DNA of 64,000 nucleotides from Flavisolibacter sp035998945 (GCA_035998945.1 DASYHD010000022.1:186001-250000), one strand, 5' to 3'; shown: positions 35,366 through 44,091, counted from the first letter of the stretch. Translations and numbers: made by a program. The notes: generated from the sequence alone by a model not told the origin.

Positions 35366-38300
35366 ATGCAATCTGCTGTACTGACAAGCTCTCTAAAAGA
35401 TATTACACCGCAAAAAACCTCATTCTCCATTATGGATGGCAATGAGGCTGCTGCTTACATTGCTTACAAAACCAGTGAGGTTTGTGCTATTTACCCCATC
35501 ACACCATCATCGCCCATGGGTGAGTGGTCAGATGAATGGAGCAGCGATGGCAGAACCAACATTTTTGGCGAAATTCCCAAAGTCATCGAAATGCAAAGCG
35601 AGGCCGGTGCTGCCGGTGCCATACATGGTGCGCTGCAGGGAGGAACGCTGGCTGCTACATTTACTTGTTCGCAGGGATTACTACTCATGATCCCTAACAT
35701 GTACAAGATTGCAGGTGAGCTGACGCCAACTGTTTTTCACATTGCAGCAAGAGCACTGGCTACACACGCCTTGTCCATCTTTGGTGATCACAGTGATGTG
35801 ATGGCCGTTCGCTCTACAGGATTTGCCATGTTGTTTGGCAGCAGTCCGCAACAGGCGCATGATATGGCCATGATTGCCACGTCGGCAACCTTGCAGGCCA
35901 GCCTTCCTTTCCTGAATATTTTCGATGGTTTCCGTACATCACACGAGCTGAATGAAGTGGAAATCATTACTGATGAAATTATCCGGCAACTTATTAGTGA
36001 TGAAGATGTGGCCCGCCATCGCAACCGTTCACTCAATCCTTCAAATCCATTTATCCGGGGAACGGCGCAAAATCCTGATGTGTACTTCCAAAGCCGTGAG
36101 GCTGCCAATGCTTACCACTGGAAAGTGCCAAGCATTGTAGAAGAAACCATGAACCGTTTTGCTGCACTGACAGGGCGTCAATACCGCTTATTTGAATATC
36201 ATGGTCACCCGCAGGCGGAGAAAGTTATCATTATCATGGGTTCCGGTGCCGGTGCCGTGGAAGAAACAGTAGACTACCTGAATAATATTGGTGAAAAAGT
36301 AGGATACCTGCATGTGCATCTTTTCCGTCCCTTCTCCGTAAAACATTTTATGGATGCATTACCACAAACGGTGAATGCCATTGCGGTACTGGACCGCTGT
36401 AAAGAAACCGGTGCCATTGGCGAACCGTTGTATATGGATGTGGTAAATGCTCTGCACGCAGCATGGGAATACGAAATGCCGAAAATCATTGGCGGACGCT
36501 ACGGGCTTGCTTCAAAAGAATTTAATCCGGCTATGGTAAAAGCAGTGTTTGATGAACTGGATAAACCAAAGCCAAAGAAAAGCTTTACCATAGGTATTGA
36601 CGACGATGTCACCTACACCAGTCTGGCATACGACAAAACGTTTTCCCTGGAAGAGCAGCATCTTTTCCGTGGGTTGTTTTTTGGACTGGGTGCCGATGGA
36701 ACGGTAAGTGCCAACAAGAACACCATCAAGATCATCGGTGAAGTAACCGAAAACCACGTGCAGGGTTATTTTGTATATGATTCAAAAAAGTCCGGTTCAC
36801 TGACTACATCACATCTGCGTTTCAGCGAACGGCCTATCCAGTCGACTTACCTGATCCAGTCTGCCAACTTTATTGCCTGTCACCATTTCAATTACCTGCA
36901 GAAATACGATATCCTGAAAGATGCCGAACATGGCGCCACCTTCCTGCTGAATTCGCCTTTTGAAAAGGAAAAAGTGTGGGAGCAGTTGCCGCAGAAAATC
37001 CAGGAAGAGATCATAGATAAAAGTTTGCGCCTGTTTGTAATTAACGCATCAAGAGTGGCGAAGGAAACAGGCATGGGCTCCCGGATCAACGCCATTTTAC
37101 AAACCTGCTTTTTTGCCATCAGCAATGTCATGCCGAAAGAAGAAGCCATTGATTACATTAAAAAAGGTATTCGTAAAAGTTATGGCCGCAAAGGCGAAGC
37201 GGTGGTGCAGAAAAATTTTGATGCGGTAGACAAAACACTCGACAATTTATTTGAGGTTGATTATACAGCTTACACGATCGGAAACAAAGGCATTGAAACC
37301 CTGAATGTGGCGGGTGCCGAACCATTTGTGCAAACTGTTCTGACCCGCATTATTGCCGGTGAAGGCGATGATCTTCCCGTGAGTGCTTTCCCGGTTGACG
37401 GTACCTATCCCTCCGGCACTACAAAGTATGAGAAACGTAACATTGCCGACCAGGTACCTGTATGGGATCCGTCGCTTTGCTCGCAGTGTGGTAAGTGCTT
37501 TTTTGTTTGTCCGCATGCGGCTATCCGTCCAAAAGTGTACGACAATGAATTGCTGAAGGATGCTCCCGACTTCTTCAAGCATACAGCACCGATCGGCAAA
37601 GAGTTTTTCAAAGACAAAGAAGCTTATACTCTACAGGTTTCTGTTGAAGACTGTACCGGTTGTAATCTTTGTTACGAAGTATGTCCTATCGAGAGCAAAA
37701 CAGAGCGGGGTTACAAGGCTATCAACATGCAGGAAGTGTTGCCGCTGAAAGAAACCGAACGTCAGAACTGGGACTTCTTCCTTTCTCTTCCTGATATTGA
37801 TCGTACAAGAGTGAACCGCAGCACGGTGAAAGGTTCCCAACTCCTGGAGCCGCTCTTTGAATTCTCCGGCGCTTGTAGTGGTTGTGGTGAAACGCCGTAC
37901 CTGAAATTGCTGACGCAATTGTTTGGCGACAGAATGTTGGTTGCTAACGCTACGGGTTGCTCCTCAATTTTTGGTGGCAACCTGCCTACAACGCCATGGA
38001 CAAAAAATAGCGAAGGCTGCGGTCCGGCCTGGGCCAACTCCCTTTTTGAAGACAACGCGGAATTTGGACTGGGCATTAAACTGGCAAGCGACCAGAAAAG
38101 GGCCTTTGCACAAACGCTACTCCGCAATTTAGTATCCCACGTTGGCGAAGACTTGGTAACTGCAATCCTCACCAACCCCGAAACAACAGAAGCTGATGTA
38201 ATTCAGCAACGCAGAGATGTCGTTGAATTGAAACGGCGGTTACGTGAACTGGAAACACCAACGGCCAGGCAATTACTCACTGTTGCGGATTTTCTCGAAA

Positions 38301-38938
38301 GAAAATCCATGTGGATCGTAGGTGGCGATGGCTGGGCTTATGACATTGGTTTCAGCGGGCTGGATCATGTGCTTTCCACTGGAGAGAACATCAACATTCT
38401 TGTACTGGATACGGAAGTGTATTCCAATACCGGCGGGCAAAAGTCGAAGTCGACGCCGGTGGGTGCCAGCGCCAAGTTTTCAATCAAAGGAAAAACCAGC
38501 GGTAAAAAAGACTTGGCCATGCAGGCCGTTGCGCATGGTACCGCGTATGTTGCACAAATTGCAATGGGGGCAAATGATGTGCACGCATTGAAGACCATCC
38601 TGGAAGCGGAAGCTTATCCCGGACCTTCATTGGTGATCGCTTACAGTCATTGCATTTCGCACGGGTATGATATGTGCCACGGCATTGACCAGCAGGCGCT
38701 GGCGGTGAAGACAGGATACTGGCCGTTGTTCCGCTACAATCCAACCAAAGAAAAGGGACAACGATTTGTGCTTGACAGCAAAAATCCATCTGTAGCCCTG
38801 GAAGAATTTATGTACCACGAAAACAGGTTTGCCACTATAAAAAACAACTATCCTGATAAGGCAACCGAATTCCTGGGTATGGCCAATGATGCGGTGCAAC
38901 GCCGCTGGGAAAGACTGGAAGCGCTGAAAAACCTCTGA
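35366..38938 (+). CDS. nifJ: Pyruvate:ferredoxin (flavodoxin) oxidoreductase
   Basis: 1190 residues from the ATG at 35366, the usual length of single-chain PFOR. Order: alpha domain with IYPITPSSPMGEWSDEW (about 40-56), gamma domain (about 430-650, LFFGLGADGTVSANKNT), two 4Fe-4S motifs CSQCGKCFFVCP (about 705) and CTGCNLCYEVCP (about 762), and the TPP beta domain with CSGCGETPYLKLL and GGDGWAYDIGFSGLDHV. It makes acetyl-CoA from pyruvate and reduces ferredoxin or flavodoxin. It runs divergent from the ferredoxin-kor-nuo set with one small gene between, so the locus has two ferredoxin-reducing 2-oxoacid enzymes. Confidence 0.95.
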   Translation: MQSAVLTSSLKDITPQKTSFSIMDGNEAAAYIAYKTSEVCAIYPITPSSPMGEWSDEWSSDGRTNIFGEIPKVIEMQSEAGAAGAIHGALQGGTLAATFTCSQGLLLMIPNMYKIAGELTPTVFHIAARALATHALSIFGDHSDVMAVRSTGFAMLFGSSPQQAHDMAMIATSATLQASLPFLNIFDGFRTSHELNEVEIITDEIIRQLISDEDVARHRNRSLNPSNPFIRGTAQNPDVYFQSREAANAYHWKVPSIVEETMNRFAALTGRQYRLFEYHGHPQAEKVIIIMGSGAGAVEETVDYLNNIGEKVGYLHVHLFRPFSVKHFMDALPQTVNAIAVLDRCKETGAIGEPLYMDVVNALHAAWEYEMPKIIGGRYGLASKEFNPAMVKAVFDELDKPKPKKSFTIGIDDDVTYTSLAYDKTFSLEEQHLFRGLFFGLGADGTVSANKNTIKIIGEVTENHVQGYFVYDSKKSGSLTTSHLRFSERPIQSTYLIQSANFIACHHFNYLQKYDILKDAEHGATFLLNSPFEKEKVWEQLPQKIQEEIIDKSLRLFVINASRVAKETGMGSRINAILQTCFFAISNVMPKEEAIDYIKKGIRKSYGRKGEAVVQKNFDAVDKTLDNLFEVDYTAYTIGNKGIETLNVAGAEPFVQTVLTRIIAGEGDDLPVSAFPVDGTYPSGTTKYEKRNIADQVPVWDPSLCSQCGKCFFVCPHAAIRPKVYDNELLKDAPDFFKHTAPIGKEFFKDKEAYTLQVSVEDCTGCNLCYEVCPIESKTERGYKAINMQEVLPLKETERQNWDFFLSLPDIDRTRVNRSTVKGSQLLEPLFEFSGACSGCGETPYLKLLTQLFGDRMLVANATGCSSIFGGNLPTTPWTKNSEGCGPAWANSLFEDNAEFGLGIKLASDQKRAFAQTLLRNLVSHVGEDLVTAILTNPETTEADVIQQRRDVVELKRRLRELETPTARQLLTVADFLERKSMWIVGGDGWAYDIGFSGLDHVLSTGENINILVLDTEVYSNTGGQKSKSTPVGASAKFSIKGKTSGKKDLAMQAVAHGTAYVAQIAMGANDVHALKTILEAEAYPGPSLVIAYSHCISHGYDMCHGIDQQALAVKTGYWPLFRYNPTKEKGQRFVLDSKNPSVALEEFMYHENRFATIKNNYPDKATEFLGMANDAVQRRWERLEALKNL

Positions 38939-39164
38939 TTTTAAAGGAGCAGCCTTTCTGGCTTGTGCAGAAAAATCCGTTTGGGAAAGAAATTTCTGAA
39001 ACGGATTTTTCCATTTCACCAATTGGACATAGTGAAAGAAATTTGCTGAAATGCAGTGCAGGTAAGGATTTTATTGGTTTCGGGAACAATTTGGTATTCG
39101 TAAAAGCAAATAAAATATGGCTGCAGAAGGTGTGGCGGGAAAGCTATTTTCGTATTGTCAATGA

Positions 39165-39188
39165 TTCATACAGCAAAGCAATCGTTAG
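39165..39188 (+). repeat. Degenerate upstream copy of the subtype A box
   Basis: TTCATACAGCAAAGCAATCGTTAG differs from the full box TTCATATAGCAAGCAATCGTTAG (39234-39256) by one substitution and one inserted A. No intact hairpin follows, only GTAGCGTC and an A-run. It appears to be a tandem duplicate of the box, 69 nt upstream of the complete one. Confidence 0.5.
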
Positions 39189-39204
39189 ACAAGCAAGACA
39201 TCAT

Positions 39205-39287
39205 CGTAGCGTCAAAAAAAGAATTAAGAACTTTTCATATAGCAAGCAATCGTTAGCGTCCGCTGTTTCTACAGTGGACTTTCTTTT
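39205..39287 (+). ncRNA. Candidate small RNA, subtype A copy 1
   Basis: The box TTCATATAGCAAGCAATCGTTAGC (39234-39257) is followed directly by a 9-bp stem GTCCGCTGT/ACAGTGGAC (39258-39279, one G-T pair) with loop TTCT, then TTTCTTTT. It is nearly identical over about 48 nt to the minus-strand copy at 41443-41490. It could also act as the nifJ transcription terminator. The 5' end is not defined. Confidence 0.55.
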
Positions 39288-39448
39288 ACAAGTATAGAGC
39301 TTTTTTTGAAAAACTAACGTTTTGTGAAATTTTCTTTTCAATTAGTTTTCCATATTATTTTAAAGCGCTAAGCTTGAAGTCTCTAAACAAGAGAAAAAAA
39401 TTTAATCTGCTGTACTTTCTTTGCTCCTGATGTTTTTTCTTCCGCAGA

Positions 39449-40315
39449 TTATTCAGCCATTATTGTTTGATCACCACCTGTGCCTCTTACATCTGTTGCA
39501 TCTGAAATGGCTTTCCAGGGGCGGATTTTTGTAAACGGCAATTTCCACAATTGCCCAATCGTCAGTTCTGCCGGATCACTATACGAGGGCACGCCGATCA
39601 CTACCTGGTTTTGCGGCACATTCAGGCGAAGCGTTTTGTGCAGCCGGTCCCAAAAGGAAAAGACCACCGAGTAATTGCTGTCTGTTTCCTGCCGGATCAT
39701 GGAATGGTGAATGCCGTGCATACGTGGTGTTACAATTACTTTGTTCAACCTCTTTTCTACAGTGTAGGGTAGTTTCCAGTTGCTGTGGTGAAATTGTGTG
39801 GCACCTTCAAACAGGGCTTCGTATACCAATACCTGCATGGGGGATGCACCGATGAAAAAAACAGTGCCTCCGCGGTACAATACAGAGCCTATTAATTCGC
39901 CAAAATGAAACCGGAAGGCAGTGGTCAGGTCCAGGTCAAGATCGCTGTGATGCACCAGGTGAAAACGCCACAATAGCGGGATTTTATGCAGCAGGATATG
40001 CCAGAGATAATTGGTGTAGTCGAGCAGGAGAAAAGCGGTTATGGTTTTAACAGAAGGTATTGTAGGAAGATGGTGGATGATTCCTGTACGGGAATGCCTG
40101 TTATGGAATGCAATCTTTACCATCGCCGGGATCAGCAAAAAACGCAACAATGAAAATGCAGGAATGGAAACAACGGCGTTTGTTACTACCCTTTGCCATC
40201 TTGGTTGTGTTCTTTTGCGCAGCCTGAACCGGCTTTCTGCAATAATAAAAACAACCACTGCAAAAGCAAGTAGCGGTGTGGCCTTTTTATCAAAAAATCG
40301 ATGTATCAGGTTCAT
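39449..40315 (-). CDS. Sterol desaturase / fatty acid hydroxylase family protein
   Basis: 288 residues with three or four membrane helices in the first half. The histidine boxes of the di-iron family are present: LLHKIPLLWRFHLVHHSD (H...HxxHH) and GIHHSMIRQETDSNY later. Members insert oxygen into lipids such as sterols or fatty acids. It sits 71 bp downstream of a glycosyltransferase gene on the same strand, so a role in modifying a membrane lipid is plausible. The substrate is unknown. Confidence 0.88.
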   Translation of the reverse strand: MNLIHRFFDKKATPLLAFAVVVFIIAESRFRLRKRTQPRWQRVVTNAVVSIPAFSLLRFLLIPAMVKIAFHNRHSRTGIIHHLPTIPSVKTITAFLLLDYTNYLWHILLHKIPLLWRFHLVHHSDLDLDLTTAFRFHFGELIGSVLYRGGTVFFIGASPMQVLVYEALFEGATQFHHSNWKLPYTVEKRLNKVIVTPRMHGIHHSMIRQETDSNYSVVFSFWDRLHKTLRLNVPQNQVVIGVPSYSDPAELTIGQLWKLPFTKIRPWKAISDATDVRGTGGDQTIMAE

Positions 40316-40386
40316 GCAGGAAATCTCCTTAGAGAAGCATCAATTTTCAAACCACGACATTAGAATTACCAGGAGAGTAGGCTTCA

Positions 40387-41085
40387 TTATAACTTGTCCT
40401 GCCGGATCAGCTTGCGATAGGTGGAAATTAATTGGTGTTGCGGATAGCCCAACCGGTACATAAAATAAATGACAAAAAAGATTGCCTGCGTTTTATAAAT
40501 CCCGTTTTCAAGGTACTTACGGGAAGATGTGATCACGGATTTTTTCAATACGGTAAACCGAATTTTTTTCTTCAACCGTTTTATGATCTCCTGGTCTTCC
40601 ATAACCACATGTTTTTCACAGAAACCACTCATTTCCGTAAAGATCTTTTTTTGTACAAATAAACTCTGATCGCCAAAGCGGATGGCATCCACATCAAATC
40701 GCGTAAACCAGCAATTGGCACGTAAAAACCAGTGACTGTGATCAAACGAAAGCCGGAAACAACCTGCGCTGAATCCGTTTTGAACAGCATCGGCAATATC
40801 ACCGGTAAAATTGGTTGGCGGCAGTGTATCCGCATGTAAAAAATAAAGCACCTCACCCGTTGCTGCCAACGCACCTGCATTCATTTGGGCAGCCCTTCCC
40901 TTGCGCGGACTCATTATCACTATAGCACCTTCCGACTTTGCGCTTTCAAGGGTGCCGTCGGTACTGCCGCCATCGCTGATGATGATCTGCACAATCAGCC
41001 CTGCGCGGTCATTTTCCCGCAACGTGCGGATGGTATGCGCAATGCACTGTACTTCGTTAAATGTAGGTATGACAACACTGATCAT
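40387..41085 (-). CDS. Family 2 glycosyltransferase, TIGR04283 type
   Basis: 232 residues. GT-A fold with SVVIPTFNEVQCIAHTIR at the start, the donor site IIISDGGSTDGTL (about 34-46), SPRKGRAAQMNAG and LHADTLPP (DxD-equivalent). The C-terminal helix FVIYFMYRLGYP fits the TIGR04283 group linked to arsenosugar biosynthesis. It transfers a nucleotide-activated sugar. The other arsenosugar-type genes are 8 kb away (49.2-51.4 kb). Family assignment comes from motif resemblance. Confidence 0.82.
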   Translation of the reverse strand: MISVVIPTFNEVQCIAHTIRTLRENDRAGLIVQIIISDGGSTDGTLESAKSEGAIVIMSPRKGRAAQMNAGALAATGEVLYFLHADTLPPTNFTGDIADAVQNGFSAGCFRLSFDHSHWFLRANCWFTRFDVDAIRFGDQSLFVQKKIFTEMSGFCEKHVVMEDQEIIKRLKKKIRFTVLKKSVITSSRKYLENGIYKTQAIFFVIYFMYRLGYPQHQLISTYRKLIRQDKL

Positions 41086-41204
41086 TACTAATGTTTAGCG
41101 GGAAATATGCATTTGTTTGTATGTGTAAAAAAAAGGCTTTCCTGTCCATTTTATGTGGAAAATTGAGGCTGACGTTTTTCAGGGGCAAACTGTAATTTAG
41201 AAGT

Positions 41205-41414
41205 ATGAAAATGCATATTGCTGCCATTTGTTACACGGAGCGGGAACTGGATACGTATGTGTCGCAGTTAAAATCGCAGGGGTTTGAAAGTCTAAGTGAA
41301 GTAAAAAAGGCAGAAGACGGCAGTTTCTACCTGGTGATGGCAAAAGCTTCAAAATTTGATACGCCTGCTGCGGAGAAAGCAGCTACACAAGTTGTGGAGG
41401 CTGTTCCTGCCTGA
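41205..41414 (+). CDS. Small conserved-looking cytoplasmic protein
   Basis: 69 residues, not recognised. Composition is that of a real soluble protein: MKMHIAAICYTERELDTYV, an amphipathic helix, then SEVKKAEDGSFYLVMAKA (beta hairpin), and an Ala-rich acidic tail. It has no signal peptide. The beta-alpha-beta-beta order suggests a ferredoxin-like fold. It is followed 23 bp later by the T-run of the minus-strand element. Function unknown. Confidence 0.6.
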   Translation: MKMHIAAICYTERELDTYVSQLKSQGFESLSEVKKAEDGSFYLVMAKASKFDTPAAEKAATQVVEAVPA

Positions 41415-41436
41415 TGTTTCCCCTTGGTATACGGGC

Positions 41437-41537
41437 AAAAAAAGTCCACTGTAGAAACAGCGGACGCTAACGATTGCTTGCTATATGAAAAAATGTTTGT
41501 TCTTCTTTATGGGAAGAGCGGTGTTGTTTGCTCTGCT
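41437..41537 (-). ncRNA. Candidate small RNA, subtype A copy 2
   Basis: Read on the minus strand: TTCATATAGCAAGCAATCGTTAGC (41489-41466), a 9-bp stem GTCCGCTGT/ACAGTGGAC (41465-41444) with loop TTCT, then a run of seven T (41443-41437). An exact TAnnTTTG promoter box, TACATTTG (41549-41542), starts transcription about 100 nt upstream of the terminator. No open frame on this strand. It is an inverted near-copy of the element at 39234-39287. Confidence 0.6.
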
Positions 41538-41541
41538 GGTA

Positions 41542-41549
41542 CAAATGTA
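41542..41549 (-). promoter_or_regulatory. Bacteroidetes-type -7 box (TACATTTG)
   Basis: An exact TAnnTTTG match on the minus strand, with a TTTTTTG stretch about 24 nt further upstream (slightly longer than ideal spacing). It is placed to transcribe the element at 41437-41537 and nothing else. Confidence 0.5.
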
Positions 41550-41705
41550 AGATGGCTGGTACCGGAGCGGAGGCAAAAAACAGATCTTTACTACTATCTT
41601 AAAACTGTTAAATAAAATGCTAAAACCCTTGCCGGTAAAAGGTTTCGTCGTTTTGTAATTACGATTGTAAAGCTTCTGCCTGGGGCAAAAAAATTTGGGT
41701 GGCCC

Positions 41706-41713
41706 TATTTTTG
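41706..41713 (+). promoter_or_regulatory. Bacteroidetes-type -7 box upstream of mgsA
   Basis: TATTTTTG matches TAnnTTTG exactly. Transcription from here would begin near 41718, pass through the hairpin at 41741-41764 and then reach mgsA at 41785. A -33 TTTG at the right distance is not clear. Confidence 0.45.
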
Positions 41714-41740
41714 ACTAAGGGTATTCCATCAGAAATTAGT

Positions 41741-41772
41741 GCCGGTTGCACTGCCGCAACCGGCATTTTCTT
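41741..41772 (+). terminator. Hairpin with T-rich tail in the mgsA leader
   Basis: A perfect 9-bp stem GCCGGTTGC/GCAACCGGC with a 6-nt loop is followed by ATTTTCTT. It ends 12 bp before the mgsA start and lies after a promoter-like box. It may terminate a short RNA or attenuate mgsA. A TTC-CAT-AG-like stretch before it vaguely recalls the box elements. Confidence 0.6.
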
Positions 41773-41784
41773 AAAATCAAAAGC

Positions 41785-42237
41785 ATGCATTCAACCATAA
41801 AAGAATCAAAACGCATAGCCCTGGTGGCGCACGACAGCAGAAAAGCAGACCTTCTGGACTGGGCTTATTATAACCGGAACATTCTATCAAATCATCAATT
41901 GGTGGCTACGGGTACAACCGGTGCCATGCTGGAAGAAAAGCTGAAGATTCCGGTGCAAAAACTATTGAGTGGCCCCTTGGGTGGGGATCAGCAGTTGGGT
42001 GCCATGATCGCAGAACGAAAGCTGGACGTAATCATTTTTTTCTGGGATCCCCTGAGCAGCCAGCCCCACGACAGTGATGTGAAAGCCCTGATTCGTGTAG
42101 CCGTAACCTGGAATATTATTCTTGCCTGCAACCGCACCACGGCTGATTTTATCCTGACATCTCCTTTGCTGAATGAAGATTACAAAATGACGGTACCTGA
42201 TTACTCCGATTACCTGAACAGGAAACTGAAAACATAA
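41785..42237 (+). CDS. mgsA: Methylglyoxal synthase
   Basis: 150 residues from the ATG at 41785 (MHSTIKESKRIALVAHDSRK); the open frame from 41746 would run through the leader hairpin. Key features: VAHDSRKADLL, GTTGAMLE, LSGPLGGDQQLGAMI, FFWDPLSSQPHDSDVKAL (catalytic Asp/His) and CNRTTADF. It turns dihydroxyacetone phosphate into methylglyoxal and phosphate, a bypass of lower glycolysis when phosphate is scarce. Methylglyoxal is toxic; the KefC/KefF pair at 13-15.8 kb is the type of system that counters it, though the two are not adjacent. Confidence 0.93.
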   Translation: MHSTIKESKRIALVAHDSRKADLLDWAYYNRNILSNHQLVATGTTGAMLEEKLKIPVQKLLSGPLGGDQQLGAMIAERKLDVIIFFWDPLSSQPHDSDVKALIRVAVTWNIILACNRTTADFILTSPLLNEDYKMTVPDYSDYLNRKLKT

Positions 42238-42276
42238 CCGGCAAAGGGAGATTGTAAAGGAATATTTTTGAGCGCT

Positions 42277-43254
42277 ATGAATTTGTTGCAGGTATCTCAT
42301 CTTTTCAAGTACAACCGGGACTCCGTTGTGTTGAATGACATTGATGTTGGCTTTTCTTCTTTTCAACGATTAGCCGTTTCCGGCGAAACCGGTTCGGGGA
42401 AAACAACCCTCTTAAAAGCCATTGCCGGGCTGGTACAACCTGATAAAGGCACTGTTTTTTTCCAGGGCGAAAAAGTATTGGGCCCCGAGGAGAGATTGCT
42501 GCCTGGCCATCCCGGGATTGCTTACCTGTCGCAGCATTTTGAACTGCGCAATAATTACCGGTTAGAAGATTTTCTGGAAATGGCCAGCAGTGTGGGTGAA
42601 AAGGAAGCCCGGCGTATTTACGAACTCTGCCAGGTAGACCACCTGCTGAAACGCAAAACCGATCAATTATCGGGTGGCGAACGGCAACGTACGGCACTGG
42701 CCCGCCTGCTTACCACATCGCCGCGGTTGTTACTGCTTGACGAACCTTATTCCAACCTTGACAGCATTCACAAGCAAACTCTGAAAGAAGTGATCAATGC
42801 GATTGTGGCGGAAGGAAAAACCAGTTGTATCATGGTGTCGCATGACCCGCTGGATGTACTGCCATGGGCGGAAGCAATTCTGATTTTGCAGGATGGAAAG
42901 CTGATCCAGCAGGGAACCCCCGAACAAGTTTATCGTCATCCGGCAACGGAATATGTTGGTGGATTACTGGGCGAATACAACCTGTTTCCGGCTGAAGAAG
43001 TGCTGCCAGCAATGGCTGGAGAGAACCCGGCACCCGGGAAACAATTGTTTGTCCGGCCGGAACGAATCTCGCTGCAAAAAGATGCCACCGGTAAAGGCCG
43101 GATCCAGGAAATTAAGTTTTACGGTAGCTATGTTTTAATTGAAGTTGCTTTTGGTGAAAAACGGATCATAGCAAAATCAATTCAAGCTGGTTTCGAAAAA
43201 GGTGAGGCTGTCAGCATTACGGTTTCACCCGATGACCTTTGGTTTGTTTCATGA
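42277..43254 (+). CDS. ABC transporter ATP-binding protein (PotA/MalK-like)
   Basis: 325 residues from the ATG at 42277. Walker A GETGSGKTT (about 35-43), Q-loop YLSQHFELRNNY, signature LSGGERQRTALARLL, Walker B LLLLDEPYSNLD and H-loop MVSHDP. After about residue 240 comes a C-terminal OB-like regulatory domain (LFVRPERISLQ), as in the CysA/PotA/MalK group for importers. No permease or binding-protein gene is next to it, so it either serves components elsewhere or works with other permeases. The 3' end overlaps the convergent MBL gene by 6 bp. Confidence 0.88.
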   Translation: MNLLQVSHLFKYNRDSVVLNDIDVGFSSFQRLAVSGETGSGKTTLLKAIAGLVQPDKGTVFFQGEKVLGPEERLLPGHPGIAYLSQHFELRNNYRLEDFLEMASSVGEKEARRIYELCQVDHLLKRKTDQLSGGERQRTALARLLTTSPRLLLLDEPYSNLDSIHKQTLKEVINAIVAEGKTSCIMVSHDPLDVLPWAEAILILQDGKLIQQGTPEQVYRHPATEYVGGLLGEYNLFPAEEVLPAMAGENPAPGKQLFVRPERISLQKDATGKGRIQEIKFYGSYVLIEVAFGEKRIIAKSIQAGFEKGEAVSITVSPDDLWFVS

Positions 43255-44091
43255 AGCATCGAAGGAGAATGTCATCTGTGGCTGCGAAACAAATGTGTCG
43301 TAATTGTTCGGCTGCAATTTGCTTAACCCGCTGATCTGGTAAACGGCCGATTCCTGAAAGCGGCTGGTGACGATCATCTTTACACCCGCGGCATGGGTGG
43401 TAAACAGCTCTTCCACCAGCTTGGGACAGTTGTTGTTGCGGGAAAGGTGCGAAAGAAAAAGATGTGTCAGTTGCGGCGAACGGTACTGCTGAAAAATCTC
43501 TAGTGCCTGCCGGTTTGAAATGTGTCCATGACCGCTCCGGATCCTGTTTTTCAGGTAAGCCGTATAGCTCCCGTTCTGCAACATTACTTCATCATAATTC
43601 GATTCCAGGAACGCAGCATGGCATTGACTGAAATGCTGAATAACATTTTCACAGGCTCTCCCAATATCGGTTATCACACCTACATTGATGCCATTGCAAG
43701 TAACTGTGAAACTATACGGGTCGGCCGCGTCATGAAATTTGGAAAAAGGATTCACCACCAGTTCACCGATCACAACCGGCACGCCTGCCGAAAAGTGGTG
43801 CAGCAATGTTTTTTCAAACCGCAGCCTGCTGTTGCGCAGGGTAAGGGGTGAAATAAAAATGGGCAGGTTGTGCTTTTTGGCCAGTACCGGAAGTCCGGAA
43901 ATATGATCGGTATGCTCATGCGAAACAAATACCGCTTTTACATTTTTAAGGGAAAGCCCGGCCCGTTTCATTCTGGCTTCTATCTCCTTGCAGGAAATGC
44001 CGGCATCAATCAGCACCGCTTCGGTGTCATTGCCAACATAATAGCAGTTGCCATTACTTCCTGATGCTATGGAACAAACGGATACACTCAT
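43249..44091 (-). CDS. MBL-fold metallo-hydrolase (YycJ/WalJ-like)
   Basis: 280 residues from the ATG at 44091 (MSVSVCSIASGSNGNC). The metallo-beta-lactamase motif HEHTDHISGL is clear, with other metal ligands in KFHDAADPY and FLSHLSRNNN. SIASGSNGNCYYVG and the length match the YycJ/WalJ group of MBL exonucleases or hydrolases. It cleaves phosphoester bonds in nucleic acid or a related substrate in the better studied members. The alternative start at 44136 adds 15 residues not typical for the family. Confidence 0.87.
   Translation of the reverse strand: MSVSVCSIASGSNGNCYYVGNDTEAVLIDAGISCKEIEARMKRAGLSLKNVKAVFVSHEHTDHISGLPVLAKKHNLPIFISPLTLRNSRLRFEKTLLHHFSAGVPVVIGELVVNPFSKFHDAADPYSFTVTCNGINVGVITDIGRACENVIQHFSQCHAAFLESNYDEVMLQNGSYTAYLKNRIRSGHGHISNRQALEIFQQYRSPQLTHLFLSHLSRNNNCPKLVEELFTTHAAGVKMIVTSRFQESAVYQISGLSKLQPNNYDTFVSQPQMTFSFDAS

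Larger units (their letters stand above)
38939..39448. other. Intergenic region with repeated box-hairpin element
   Basis: A 510-bp gap between nifJ and the sterol desaturase gene (convergent). No gene is convincing; open frames here are made by low-complexity sequence. It holds a degenerate first box (39165-39188) and the complete element at 39205-39287. Confidence 0.55.
41415..41784. other. Intergenic region with two structured elements
   Basis: 370 bp between the 69-residue gene and mgsA. It holds the subtype A element on the minus strand (41437-41537) and a leader hairpin just before mgsA (41741-41772). No gene is supported. The reverse reading of the first element also shows a chance 21-codon frame starting at its conserved ATATGA (41485). 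Confidence 0.5.

Noticed and set aside
41484..41560. A short peptide reading frame on the plus strand over the subtype A copy 2 (starting at the conserved ATATGA)
   Set aside because: The other copies do not keep the frame, while the box and hairpin are conserved on the opposite strand.
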